A stretch of 64,000 bases of DNA from Scylla paramamosain. Lineage: Eukaryota; Arthropoda; Malacostraca; Decapoda; Portunidae. The stretch covers positions 18,582,150 to 18,646,149 of the forward strand of contig NC_087168.1 in NCBI RefSeq assembly GCF_035594125.1, in the 5' to 3' direction. The number at the start of each line of letters is the position of its first letter. Position 1 is the first letter of the stretch. Both the position numbers and the translations under genes were made by a program. The notes beneath the pieces are model-generated. The model was not told the origin of the DNA, made no database searches, and saw only the letters and a program-made list of their open reading frames with translations. Shown here piece by piece: positions 1-63,789 of the stretch.

Positions 1-45
1 AAAAATCAAATAAATACGCATAAACAAAAGAATAAATCGAGGTAA

Positions 46-47
<2 letters not shown>

Positions 48-110
<63 letters not shown>
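48..110. repeat. (TAG)n microsatellite
   Basis: About 20 copies of the TAG trinucleotide, nearly uninterrupted. Intergenic. Confidence 0.95.
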
Positions 111-298
111 ATCTTCTTAACCTGCCTTTTTCTTTTATTTTCTATTTGACTTTTTTTTTTTAAATCTGTTTGTAAAGATCAGTCACTCCTGGAATTTTGG
201 AACTTTAAAGAAAACGTTGCTATCTTTCTCTCTCGATGAAAAAAAAATAAAAAAAAATATAAAAAACACGTAAACAACAATTATTATTATATCAGTAG

Positions 299-299
<1 letters not shown>

Positions 300-372
<73 letters not shown>
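300..372. repeat. (GA)n microsatellite
   Basis: Pure GA dinucleotide tract of about 36 units in intergenic DNA. Both strands translate to meaningless Ser-Leu or Arg-Glu runs. Confidence 0.95.
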
Positions 373-374
<2 letters not shown>

Positions 375-539
375 ATATTGATATACAGACAGACAGATAG
401 ACAAACACAGACAAACAGTTTCCCAACTCCTCTTAGAAAAAAATAAAAAAAATAAAAATAAATAGATAATAGCAATTCTAACTTAGTTCCCCTTAACAGA
501 ATAATGCACTGGCCTAGAATTGAATATGACACTGCTCTC

Positions 540-943
540 TCTCTCTCTCTCTCTGGTAGTGGTAATAGTGGTGGTGATGACAAGAGGTGATGATGGCTCA
601 TTGTGGATGAAAGTAGTGAAGGTGGCGGTGCTGGTAGTGGTGGTGGTGGTGATAGTAGTAGTGGTGCTGGTAGTGATGGTGGTGTGAAGCAATGCACGCG
701 CTGAGGTGATGGTGGTGGTGGTGGTGGTGATGGTGATGGTGGTGACAAATATGGAGCAGTTATAAACCCAAGAGGTATCACATGATTCTTAGTGTGGTGG
801 TGGTGGTGGTGGTGGTGGTGGAGATAAGAAACACAAACGAAGAGCAAACAGACACGAATCTATTGGCCCTTATCAGGTTGTTTGTGATAAGCTACACTAT
901 CTGGACTGGGCTGATGGTGGTGGTGTTGGTGGTGGTGGTGGTG

Positions 944-985
<42 letters not shown>

Positions 986-1075
986 ACAGTGATCAGGAAC
1001 ACAAAAGAAGGGCAAACACCAGCAAATAAATCTATTGGCCCTTAGACTGTTTATAATAAGCTACACTATCTAAAT
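540..1075. repeat. GGT/AGT trinucleotide cluster with two copies of a dispersed repeat
   Basis: Impure GGT and AGT trinucleotide arrays occupy about 555-740, 795-822 and 915-985. After the second and third arrays comes the same non-simple sequence: AACACAAA, then GAGCAAAC or GGGCAAAC, then TATTGGCCCTTA, then ATAAGCTACACTATCT (about 828-902 and 998-1073). Related copies occur near 5597-5640 and 27673-27745. This is probably a dispersed element that carries the trinucleotide array as one end. Confidence 0.75.
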
Positions 1076-1670
1076 TATCATCACTCCTCTTGTTCTTATC
1101 ATATCCGTAATGCGGAGAGATTCAAACAAGCTGAGGACGGCGGTCAAGGGAGGGACAAGTTTTATGAGGAGAGGTATTCTCGACCAGTAGTTTCCCCTGA
1201 AAAAGCCTGGAGCGAAACTAGTCTAGAATAAACACACCTCATAACATCCGTGTCTCTCTTAACATCCACCGCCATGCATCGTAATGTTAACCACTGTTAT
1301 GTTTCGATCTTACAGTTATCAATGTGAGACGAACGTTGGAGAAGTGGTGAGCTGCAGATACGAACATAAGAAAATAAGGGGAGCTGCAAGAAGCCATCTG
1401 GCCTGAACGTAATATTAGGAGAAATGTAAGAATAGGATACGTGCGTAGCTGGACATGTTAACCAAAGCACGGGATATTTGGATTTCTTAAGAGACCAAAC
1501 ATGATATCAGTATAGTCGGATGCGTCTGCTAAACATCCAGTCAGTCTGCATGCATGAACAGTACTCTGAATCAGCGCTGCATCCGCATTCTGTTTGCTTA
1601 TGAACGCTTTGCTACAAGAACTCACGCATGTATTTATATTGAACCCCCTTGCCTTTCCCAACACATCCCC
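1076..1670. other. Intergenic stretch, no gene seen
   Basis: Unique-looking AT-rich sequence without a convincing reading frame. At about 1360-1410 it has a fragment of a dispersed repeat with core AATAAGGGGAGCTGCAAGAA, also found near 4128 and 54765. Confidence 0.5.
1361..1412 (+). repeat. Dispersed repeat family A, fragment
   Basis: Shares 'aacataagaaaataagg', 'gagctgcaagaag' and 'tctggcctgaacgt' with the fuller copies at 4128-4290 and 54765-54926. Three copies with the same internal order indicate an interspersed repeat, family not identified. Confidence 0.6.
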
Positions 1671-1672
1671 CC

Positions 1673-1685
1673 TCTCCTTCTCTCT

Positions 1686-1729
<44 letters not shown>
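1673..1729. repeat. (CT)n(GT)n compound microsatellite
   Basis: A short CT tract passes directly into about 20 GT units. Confidence 0.95.
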
Positions 1730-1732
<3 letters not shown>

Positions 1733-1838
1733 GGTGAGTGAAGGAGGCATCGCAATTCAGGAAGGAGTTTCCACACAACTCCTTCACAACATACAATAGA
1801 CACAATAGATCCATCTGCACCTCAGTCACTGAAGCTCA

Positions 1839-1839
<1 letters not shown>

Positions 1840-1884
<45 letters not shown>

Positions 1885-2031
1885 GAGGAAGTCACGTGTG
1901 TAGACAATATGCATAAATTAAAAGAAAAAAAAAAGTATAATTTGCTATATATTAAAAAGAGAGAGATTACGAGATTGAGTCTATCCTGTGAACATAGAAG
2001 TAGGTAACACACACACACACACACACACACT
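1840..2031. repeat. Two (CA)n microsatellites
   Basis: CA tracts at about 1840-1882 and 2006-2031, separated by 120 bp of AT-rich sequence. Confidence 0.93.
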
Positions 2032-2220
2032 GTAGAGAACTCCCCTCAACCCCTCAACCGTGTGATGATAACTTTAGGAGAAGACACGAAACCCACATTT
2101 TCTTCCAAGAACTGGCGAACGCAAGCATTGAACACGACAAGGCATTTGAAACCCTAACGCACTCAAGGTCGCTGTAGGCCGCGGACCACGACATTCTTAA
2201 GGCCTTGAGAACCACAGAGG

Positions 2221-2222
<2 letters not shown>

Positions 2223-2283
<61 letters not shown>
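2223..2283. repeat. (GA)n microsatellite
   Basis: About 30 GA units, intergenic. Confidence 0.95.
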
Positions 2284-2286
<3 letters not shown>

Positions 2287-2553
2287 CACACGTCACGCTT
2301 CCTCATCTCCGCGGTGCCAGGCCCAGCTAACCATGAAGGCAGCGGATGTGTTATTGCCACGTTGAGACATACAGTGAGAATACGTGGGGTTCATGTTGGG
2401 TTCTTTAATTCCTCTGTGGTTGGTTTGCGTTACTTGCACTCGTGATGCTTGACTAGACGTGAAAGTTGCGATAGTTTTAAGTACTTTGTAAGTCTGATGT
2501 CACCTCTCGTTTTGACAGTTTGGTTTAGCAGTTTGTTTAGAGAAAGAAGGGTC

Positions 2554-2556
<3 letters not shown>

Positions 2557-2632
<76 letters not shown>

Positions 2633-2688
2633 AGCCAACTAACAAAGTCACTCACTCACTCATTCACTAAGAAAAGAAAGAAAGAAGA

Positions 2689-2732
<44 letters not shown>
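2557..2732. repeat. (GA)n and (CA)n microsatellites
   Basis: A GA tract at 2557-2628 and a CA tract at about 2695-2732, with CACT repeats between them. Confidence 0.93.
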
Positions 2733-2734
<2 letters not shown>

Positions 2735-3259
2735 AAATGAAGAAACAATCCTAAAACAATTCTATTTCACACACGTTCCTCGGCAGTTCACGATTACAGA
2801 GAACAGGACACATGCCCTTTAAAAGTTCCTCATTAAAACAACATTCGCCAAACCTAGTTACGTCATGTTTATCCTAGCGAGGTTGAAACTGCCTCTCTCT
2901 CTCTCACACACACACACCCACATTGCATACCGTCGCCACTAAACACACGATGGTGATTGGTTCCTAGCGATCTTCCTGCTGATTGGTAAAGTTTTTGAGG
3001 AAGTAGAGGAGAGTGTTTTGAAACGTTTGGAAGTAACGCAACCAGTGAGGGTGACGTACAGAGTGCTAAGGGGTTATATTAACTAACTAACTAAGTAACT
3101 TACTAACCAACTTACTTATAATTAACTGAAAAATTAAATACCCATCTACATATCTCACTAACAAATAAATAAAATAAAAGCTCACTTTCCTTAATATTCT
3201 CGCTTCCCACAGAGAACAGAAAACGGCGGTAAGCAGGAGCAACTAAGCCAAAGACAGCA

Positions 3260-3752
3260 AGTAGTGTTGAACGATTACTGATTACTTTTCCTAAAGTAGT
3301 CGATCAATAGTCCATTACCTTTAAGATTACTGTATTATTTTGTGCAAGCTATTTCTTATTGACTGTTATCGTAGAAAATGACATTTATGTATTTAATGAA
3401 AAATAAATGAAACGATTTTCCAGGTAGCAAGCAATATATGAAAGAAGCAATCTTTGAACCTTTTGACTATAAAGACACATATCACAAATGAATTTGTTTA
3501 TGCTAAACAAAGTAATCAAGTAAAACATTATTTTTTGATGCAGCAATACGAAGAAGAAACAAACGGCCTGCGACCATTTTCCTTTAATCTGAGAAAGTTT
3601 TACGATAATTAAACTTACGTGTAAATAAAAAAAAAAAAGAATTATGCAACTATAGTCTCAAGGATGATTACTGAAAAAAAATATATTAGAATATTTTTTC
3701 AGAGTAATCGAAATAAGAGACTGCACAAAAATCCATTACGCGCACCACTATC
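3260..3752. mobile_element. Candidate hAT-like non-autonomous element
   Basis: The left end reads TAGTGTTGAACGATTACTGA. The reverse complement of the right end reads TAGTGGTGCGCGTAATGGA, an imperfect inverted match with a hAT-like TAGTG start. The interior is AT-rich, with repeated GTAATC/GATTAC motifs and no transposase frame. No clean 8-bp target duplication is visible at the ends I chose, so the call is weak. Confidence 0.25.
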
Positions 3753-4127
3753 AACCAGCCAGCCAACCACTCAACCAGCCACCCACACAGCCAACAGCCA
3801 GCAACCTGTGAAGTCCACCTGCTAACCCGGATGTCCTAACAGCGGCCTTGGGTCAATACACACCGCACACACGACACACCACGCGGCTCGAATAACAAAA
3901 GAAATGGAGATGGAAGGATGAGCCGCGTATCGTCCCATGAACCTTGGAAGGATGGACTAATGTAAATGTGGATGACTGAGTGTTAAACCGACCATCCCTT
4001 CTCGCCCACACACAAGTTTACACTGGGATGGTGTTTTGTGTCTTTTGAATTTTCCAGAGGTGCTTACATAGATAGGGGTGAGTTTTTTTTTTTCTTATGC
4101 TCAGTGGAGGAAAACTTGAGAGAGAAA

Positions 4128-4290
4128 AAAAAAAAGCAGAAGAAAAGAAAACAAGGAAAGCTGCAGGAAACGGTCAGGCCTACATGTGGCAGTCTGTATG
4201 AAACACCTTCCTATCATCCTCATCCATAAATTTGTATACTCTTCTTTTAAATCTCCCTTAATAACTCAGCACTAACAACCTGATTAAGAA
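4128..4290 (+). repeat. Dispersed repeat family A, longer copy
   Basis: Shares its order of blocks with 54765-54926: AAGGAAAGCTGCAGGAA, then a GTCAGGCC/GTCTGACA block with TACATGT or ATACACGT, then CTATCATCCTC, then ACTCAGCACTAACAACCTGA. A third fragment is at 1361-1412. Confidence 0.65.
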
Positions 4291-5088
4291 CAACAACAAC
4301 AACACCCGCTAATTATCTTTTCCAAAATACAAACGCATGTACTACTAATACTTGTACACCAATAATACTTGCTACTAGTTACTAATAACACTAATACTAA
4401 TACTGATAATGATAATAATTAGCCCGTTTCTCTCTCTCTCTCTCTCTCTCTCTCTGTAGAAGACTAAGCATATTTTTTTTTCTTTTTCTGATAAACAACA
4501 CAATACACTTCGCTGTTCTATATACCATTACCAACGCATTTACTAATGTTAATATTGTCGGGAGCATCTATAGGTGACAGTTACTTTTACTCAGAAAGGC
4601 AGGAGTGGGGGAGAGGCGGATACTGGGGGGATAGACTGGCGAGTGTAGAGATCAAGGTAGGAGGTAGAAGGTCACGGTGAATCCCAAGGAAGATAGAAGT
4701 CTGTAGGTCTCGTTTCTCCCCTGGTGAATCCCCGCCCTACCTCAGTGAGGGGACCAAGGCCGCGGCGGAGACTGTGGAAGGAGGAACTGAGACCACCGCC
4801 AGACCCCGCGCGTGGAGATCTTCATTCATACTTTCATTTATTATTTTTTCTGCTAATAACGTGTTAGGGATTCCAGCCGAGAGAACGAAAACTAATTAAA
4901 AGATAATATGAAAATAAATATCCGCTTATAATGCACCGTGTACAGCTCTTTATTCTTTTTAATTAATTAATTAATTTTTTTTTTTATCAAGAAAGTGTTA
5001 ATTAAAGGAAACTGTTGTACAGGTGTTAGATATTCTTTAGCGTTCATAGGAGTGGTGCATAGATAAAAAAAAAAAAGCATTTACGACA

Positions 5089-5189
<101 letters not shown>

Positions 5190-5415
5190 CTAATTTTCAT
5201 GATTGAGTTTTTTACTTTAAGAACCATTATGAATAGTTCTTAGTTCAGTACAGATATTTTTTTTTTTTTTTTTTTTATAAGGACGCTTAAAACACTTTTT
5301 CGATTGATATATACTTTTTTTTTTATATAAAAACTCTTCTACTTTTCATGATTTAATTATCTGTAACTTTAGATGAAAATTTTTTATTTATTTATTTATT
5401 TATTTTTTTTTTTTG

Positions 5416-6120
5416 TACATGCCTTGTAGCAGGGGCTAAGAATACTGCCGCTGAGTTCCCTGCTCAGCGTAAGAGAAGACTGATAGGGACAGAGCGAGGG
5501 TCCTGGGAACCTCTTTCTGTACGGTGTCCTACAAACACACAAGGAAAAAAGAAACACTCGAGCTATCTTAGGATTGAGGGTGATGGTGGTGGTAAGGAAC
5601 ACAAAGGAAGAGCAAACATAAGCAAATTTGTTGGCCCTTACGTGTATAGGTGTTCTGAATGTGCGTTATGTGCGTGGATGCAGGTAAATGGGAGATGATT
5701 GGAGGATGTGGAGCAAAAGTTGGATGTGGTAGCGTTGTGTCATACAGGATAGGAAAAGTTACCCAGACATAAGGAGTGTGAAAGTTTTTGTCATATATTA
5801 CTCAAACTGAACTGCTAGAAATTATTAGTATAGTTGATCCTTAAAAATCTTACTAAAGAGCATAAAAGTATTAGATTTATAAGAAAGTAATCGGAGTGTG
5901 ATTAGAAATATGAAGTTAAGCAACAAATGAAGATATCTCTGGTATATATAAAAGGTAAATGAACAAGGTGATTGAAGGTTTTGATGATATAATGAAGGTT
6001 GTCTTAGAAGTATTACCGAAAAAGTTGTATAACTGAATCTAGTGACAAAAAAAAATAAGGCATGAATGATAACTGGAAAACTGTAATTCATAAACAACTT
6101 CACTGTATAGCCAAGTTTAA
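5416..6120. other. Intergenic stretch upstream of IQCG
   Basis: No gene supported. A copy of the GGT-linked dispersed repeat lies at about 5580-5642. The rest is AT-rich and unremarkable up to the X-box pair. Confidence 0.5.
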
Positions 6121-6139
6121 TAGTTGCCATTTATTTCCT

Positions 6140-6153
6140 GTTGCCATGGTGAC
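6140..6153 (+). promoter_or_regulatory. RFX X-box-like motif 1 upstream of IQCG
   Basis: GTTGCCATGGTGAC fits the X-box pattern RYYNYY-N(1-3)-RRNRAC with a two-base spacer. X-boxes bind RFX transcription factors, which drive ciliary genes in animals (established knowledge). The site lies about 0.58 kb upstream of the start codon of a ciliary gene. Binding is inferred. Confidence 0.55.
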
Positions 6154-6172
6154 CAGCATGTGTATAGATGCT

Positions 6173-6186
6173 GTAGCCATGGTAAC
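6173..6186 (+). promoter_or_regulatory. RFX X-box-like motif 2 upstream of IQCG
   Basis: GTAGCCATGGTAAC has a perfect right half-site (GGTAAC) and one mismatch in the left half. It starts 33 bp after the first motif, so the two form a tandem pair. Confidence 0.5.
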
Positions 6187-6731
6187 CTGCAGTGCGCGGC
6201 TCAAACAATTCCTTGCGTCTGCACTACTGAACACTGCACTCTTGTCACTAGCTCATCCTACAAGAACTTGAAAAGAATGAGAAGTATTTCAGAAACTAGA
6301 GTAAATTATAAATAACGTGAGGATTTTGAGCCACTATAAAGTGCAAGTGAAAAAAAGTACTTAACTTTTGGAAGGCAATTAAACATAATGAAAGTCTGTC
6401 AGAATTGCATAAAACTAGCGGCTTTTTTTAAACTGAGAAGGCCAGGTAAAATCCACTCCAGCCTTGGTGATCATCCTGGCATGTGTGTTTCCCCGAGTGT
6501 CTCAGCAGGTGTTTGGTCCCCATTGAAAGTCTCTCATGGGCCAATTTATCCCTCCTTCAGATTAATTCTTCAGTGCTCCATGAGGCCATGATGCTCTATG
6601 GCGAGGCATTACATGTAATACAATATATTCACTGCTTCATATTGAGAAGATTCATAATTCATTTCAAGACACAAGAATATACATTATTCACAGACATAAA
6701 GTGAGAAAAACCTAATAAAAAGTATAAGAGA

Positions 6732-7733
6732 ATGAGTCTGGAGGCCAGCACAGCCAAGTCATTCAGTGATCTCATCCACAAGGCTGAGCTCAGCATCCAT
6801 CTCATCCTGGAGCTGTTGCCGCCCCTCCCTCCCAAGCCCGGGGGTGCAGGAGAGGAGGAAGGTGGGACAGGAGAGGAGTGGGGTGAGGAGCGTGTGCATA
6901 ACCTGTCCATTCGCAAGCTGCACGAGGACCTGCGCTGCATAGGGCAGATGTTTGGAGATGTGACTGAGGAGCTGCAGGCACACCACACTTTCACATCCCT
7001 GGAAAAGTGCGTTGCAGCGGAGAAGGAGGAGCAGCAACGTAAGGCAGAATTCATTGCCTTGCTGCAGGGACAGCGCTGGCGGGCACGGCAATTTGGGCAT
7101 GGCAGTCGCCTCCGTGGTCTCCAGCAGGAGTTACGGGCTGTGCAGGAAGACACCCACAACTTAATGCGGGAGAAGGATAAGGAAATCTCTGAGCTCCTGG
7201 CTGCCATTGCTGATGCCCAGCGGCTCAACCCACGGCGAGAGGAATACGAGAAGAAGGCAGCTGAGGTGCAGTTAGAAAACTTGCACTTCCTGTTGGAGCG
7301 TGAGGAGAGGATCACCTGCCAGGAGAGTGCCCGGGTGGGCCGGGAGATTCCCCAGGAGGTGCGGGTCCATGCGGCACTCACGAGCTTCCTACAGGAGAGC
7401 TGTGCCCGGCTGGAGGCTCGCAAGGAGGAGTGGCGGCAGCGCTTTGCCTCCCATGCAGAAGAGAAGGGACAGGAGGTGGCTAAGTGGAGAGCAGAGGTGG
7501 AAGGAGTGCAGCAGAAGTTGGCAGAAGTAACACAGCGGCATGATGAGATGAAAGAGGTGGTGGAGCGCCATGAGGCTGAGGAGGAGGCAGCGCGCCACCG
7601 CCTGGAGGAGGAGAAGCAGAAGCACGATGCGGCGGCCAAGATCCAGGCATGGTGGCGTGGCACTGTGGTCAGGTGGGGCCTCAGCGCCTCACTCAAGAAA
7701 AAAAACAAGAAGGGCAAACCAGCCAAGAAATAA
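6732..7733 (+). CDS. IQCG: Dynein regulatory complex protein 9 (IQ motif containing G), single exon
   Basis: This 333-residue frame encodes DRC9/IQCG, a subunit of the nexin-dynein regulatory complex that links doublet microtubules and controls dynein in motile axonemes. After a short N-terminus with a Pro/Gly/Glu-rich patch (about residues 29-53) the protein is almost all charged coiled coil (about 90-300). It ends in an IQ motif at about 304-314 (IQAWWRGTVVR), a calmodulin-binding consensus, and a Lys-rich tail, as in other IQCG proteins. It is shorter than vertebrate IQCG (about 440 residues), mainly at the N-terminus. The ATG at 6732 is the first in frame after an in-frame TGA at 6702-6704. 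There is no intron. Coding GC is well above the flanks. DRC10 (IQCD) is the alternative, but its IQ region fits less well. Confidence 0.85.
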   Translation: MSLEASTAKSFSDLIHKAELSIHLILELLPPLPPKPGGAGEEEGGTGEEWGEERVHNLSIRKLHEDLRCIGQMFGDVTEELQAHHTFTSLEKCVAAEKEEQQRKAEFIALLQGQRWRARQFGHGSRLRGLQQELRAVQEDTHNLMREKDKEISELLAAIADAQRLNPRREEYEKKAAEVQLENLHFLLEREERITCQESARVGREIPQEVRVHAALTSFLQESCARLEARKEEWRQRFASHAEEKGQEVAKWRAEVEGVQQKLAEVTQRHDEMKEVVERHEAEEEAARHRLEEEKQKHDAAAKIQAWWRGTVVRWGLSASLKKKNKKGKPAKK

Positions 7734-7766
7734 AAGAATGAACTAATATTATGTAGAAGTAATAAA
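7729..7766 (+). terminator. Candidate polyadenylation signals of IQCG
   Basis: AATAAA occurs at 7729-7734, overlapping the stop codon, and at 7761-7766. The second is the more likely signal. No transcript evidence is available. Confidence 0.4.
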
Positions 7767-9200
7767 GATGATACAGTTAATGAATGTGGTTTGAAAATAT
7801 GGCAAGTGCAAAAAAATAGTTTGAATGAATTTAGAAGAAATTATAAAAGTAAAAAGTTGAGAAATAAAAAGGATCATATGGTGTACTAGAATGCAAAGCA
7901 GCCCAGAAAGTCATAGATAAATTGTTTTCCATGTATGAGTATGTGCCTTACATTACTGCTGGGATTCACTAACAGTCCCAACTTAAAAACTTTGTATAAA
8001 GAAAAGATAAAAATGCATATGACTCTCCCTTAAGCAACTCACTAACATTTTTAAGTCCACCATCTTGGAACATTTTTCTTTGTAGCTCTGTTTCACACTT
8101 CTGCCAGTAGACAGCATTAATGCATTGTTGACATTTTTTCTTCAGCCACTACTACTACTACTACTACTACTACTGCTACTACTACTATTCCTCTACATGA
8201 CTGAACTAAGTGTCTAGTCTTCCATGCATATGGTAAATGTAGAACCAGGAACTAGTGAATAAAAATTAGTGCTAATTAGATCATTTTATATATAAATATA
8301 CAAAATAGTACAACAGGAGAAATCTAACTAATAATTCCCATCAAGCATTTATAATTTCTAGGAGCATCATTGTACTTTTGGGCTAATTCAAGTAATTCTT
8401 TTAATCTTCTTTACAAAAATCAATATATTTTACTCTCATACATGCCTTTTGCCCAGATGTTAGTACTACACTTAGTCAAGATTATCCTTGGGGGGATTAA
8501 TAAATTGCCAAAAATGAGTGAGGGTTGAGGAGCAAGTGACAGTGGCAATATGGAAACACAGTAGAACAGCACCTACAGATGAGTGTTTTGCAGCAGTCTT
8601 CCATGAGGGATAACATGGATGAATGTGGGACAAACTGACCAGACAGTGAGGTCACTCAGGCTGTACATATTTAAATTTATGATTCCATCCATTCTATATC
8701 CCAAGTCACTCAGTAGTTTCAAGAGTTTTGCCATCACTTATTTGGTCTCATTGTAGCTTTTAACGTTGTGAAAATTCATGAGTGGAGTATTTTGATAGCG
8801 TATTTTTTCTTGTAAAGATAAGAATGTGAATGATGTGTGTATGAGTGTGGTGCTTTGTCTGGGACACTCCTTGTGGGATTGCTGGCCTAGTATATAGATA
8901 AATAGATAGAACTTTTTTTCTCTTTTTTATTTCTTTCAGTTTCACTGCTTGCTATGTTGCCACTGTCCTTGCTTCATGTGAAAGATGCAGTTAAAAATGA
9001 AGGTTGTGATAATGACAGTTATGACAGCAATGGAACTGTGCACATCCACCAAGGGTCAGTGATGAACAGCAGGAGTCCCCGGGGAGTCAGTGGATCACTA
9101 GAGAGATGGTGCCTCAAGTCTAGTCGGGTTATGAGTGTTGCCACCATGCTTATTACTGTGGTGATGCTTAATGGCAGGACAGACTGCAGAGGCTCCTTAG
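7767..9200. other. Convergent intergenic stretch between IQCG and CadN
   Basis: AT-rich sequence without a supported gene. A (CTA)n patch lies at about 8151-8187. On the - strand an AATAAA hexamer (8926-8931) could polyadenylate the cadherin transcript. Confidence 0.5.
8926..8931 (-). terminator. Candidate polyadenylation signal of CadN
   Basis: TTTATT on the + strand, about 575 bp past the cadherin stop codon. If used, the 3' UTR would contain the 190-bp (CT)n tract at 9205-9398. Confidence 0.25.
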
Positions 9201-9202
9201 TC

Positions 9203-9400
<198 letters not shown>

Positions 9401-9504
9401 CATATTATCCACTGAGCAAAGGAGCTAAGGACGAATGATCCACAGAAGCTTTTGTCACAACCAGATGACAAAGTGATGGGATGGTGCTCACAAGTGACTC
9501 ACAT

Positions 9505-61853
<52,349 letters not shown>

Positions 61854-62907
61854 CTGTGGGAGAGAGGAAAGGGGGATTAGAACTGTGCATCCATCTGAGT
61901 ACTTTTCTTCCTGCCTGTTTGTCTGTCTGTTTGCATTCTTCTGTGTTTCAGTCAAAGTAGGATGCAGGCTTACAATATTCCCAAACTGTCCTGAGCAAAC
62001 TACTAATCTTAGAACCTGTGCACGCTCTCATATCCCACCCAGCAGCGTAGAGACCTGCAGAAACCCTCAATTCGGTCAATCTTTCCAGTCGAGCCACGCA
62101 TCCATTCCCGTTCAATGGCCCAGAGAGAAAAAGAAAGAAAAAATAGTCGGTAGTTTTTTTTGTCCAATTTTTTTTTTTTTTTTTTTTTTTTAGATAATAC
62201 TTCACTCCTATATGCCCACAGTTTGCTGGCTTTTATTGTTCCCGGGTTCACTTTACGATATGATGGACGGGGCCAGACCAGCGGGTGAATGAGTGGTTGA
62301 ATTAAGAGCAGCGCATCACAGTCCATCCTTCCGAACGGCGTGACTTTTTCTGGCGAGTGTTTCCATCACGGCGCCGGATGAAGATAAGAGGATTATTCTG
62401 TGTGTGTGTGTGCGTGCGTGCGTGTGCTTTGCTTGCTAATATTTCCTGGTCTGAATAACGGAAGACATATTAACGAGATGAGGCTTTTATCGACACTACG
62501 GGAAAAAAAAGGAAAGTAAAGGAAATGAATTATAATGTGTAGTGCGGAAAATGGAGACAAAAAGAGACGAAAGAATTAAAGTTTATAAAGAAATGTAAAG
62601 TGGAAATGTTGAAATGATCATGGAGAACGAAACATGAAATGACGAAATAGAATAATAGATGAAATATGATGCAAACACTGAAATGATGATAACCTAAAAC
62701 AAGGGAAAGAAATAGATTACGATATGCCACGTGGAAATACTAAAGTAAGAAATGAAGGAGTGTGCCAAAGCCAGACATGAACCAACTAAGACCAACAACA
62801 GGTGAGAGTCAATACGAAGATCAATCCTACTCTTATACTTGACTGTCTGACTTAATCTTTTGACCACGAAGCACATCACACTCATTACTGGATACAACAT
62901 TAACTTC

Positions 62908-63145
62908 TATCAAAGGAAACACAATACTTTACTCTTAAGGAAACACAACACTCCCTACTTGCAAGGAAACACAATATTTTACCCTCAAGGAAACACTACA
63001 CTCCTTACTCGCTAGAAAACACAACACACTACTCACAAGGAAACACAATACAACACTCTTTCCAGGAAACACGACACTCTACAGGCAAGGAAACAACAGT
63101 CTACTCTTTAAGTAAATGCAACTTTCCGCCTACTCTCGATGAAAA
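62908..63145. repeat. Degenerate 23-27 bp minisatellite
   Basis: Eight or nine tandem copies of a unit like AAGGAAACACAACACTCTAC followed by 3-6 variable bases. Confidence 0.88.
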
Positions 63146-63668
63146 ACAACAAAAAATAATCCAGTAGAAATAAATCACAGCAATACGATCAAGTAAATAC
63201 TGTGAAATATACCGACGTGTACTGATCTTGAACTTCTAAACCATTCCTTTACTTGGACATCTGAGGCACCTTTCTCTCTCCTACCTACCTGCAAATCACC
63301 TTTACGAACAATGCCCCATATTGACCTTCAGCTAACCTCTTACAAATGACACATGGTACAATACCGTGAAAAAAAAAAAAAAAAAAATAGAAATAATCAA
63401 CTACAATTCGGTTAGCGACATGAAGAAAACGAGGATCTTAAGGCGCGGTAATGTACAATATAATAGCGTTTTCTTTGATGCATAAACAGCGGCCGCCAGA
63501 GGGTGTATAATGCACTAGACCGCGAGACAACAGAAAATGTGGAACTCGTGTATTTGAAGCATGTTGCGTCAGTGGCTTTGTCGCGCTGTCTGTTCTCACG
63601 TGGCCTGGGAACCGACGCGTGTGTGTCGCGGTAATGTAAACAAAATGCACTGGGCTGAGAAAGCAAAG

Positions 63669-63671
<3 letters not shown>

Positions 63672-63716
<45 letters not shown>
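63672..63716. repeat. (CA)n microsatellite
   Basis: About 22 CA units. Confidence 0.95.
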
Positions 63717-63717
<1 letters not shown>

Positions 63718-63789
63718 CGCAGGGGGACGTAATAAGCTAAAAGGAATACATACCAGAAAAATTATCTTGTTGTCCCTATGATCGAGTAA

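Noticed and set aside
6659..7726. 355-codon - strand frame opposite IQCG
   Set aside because: Antisense shadow of the GC-rich IQCG frame; Ser/Cys/Arg-rich with no domain, while the + strand frame has a clear family match.
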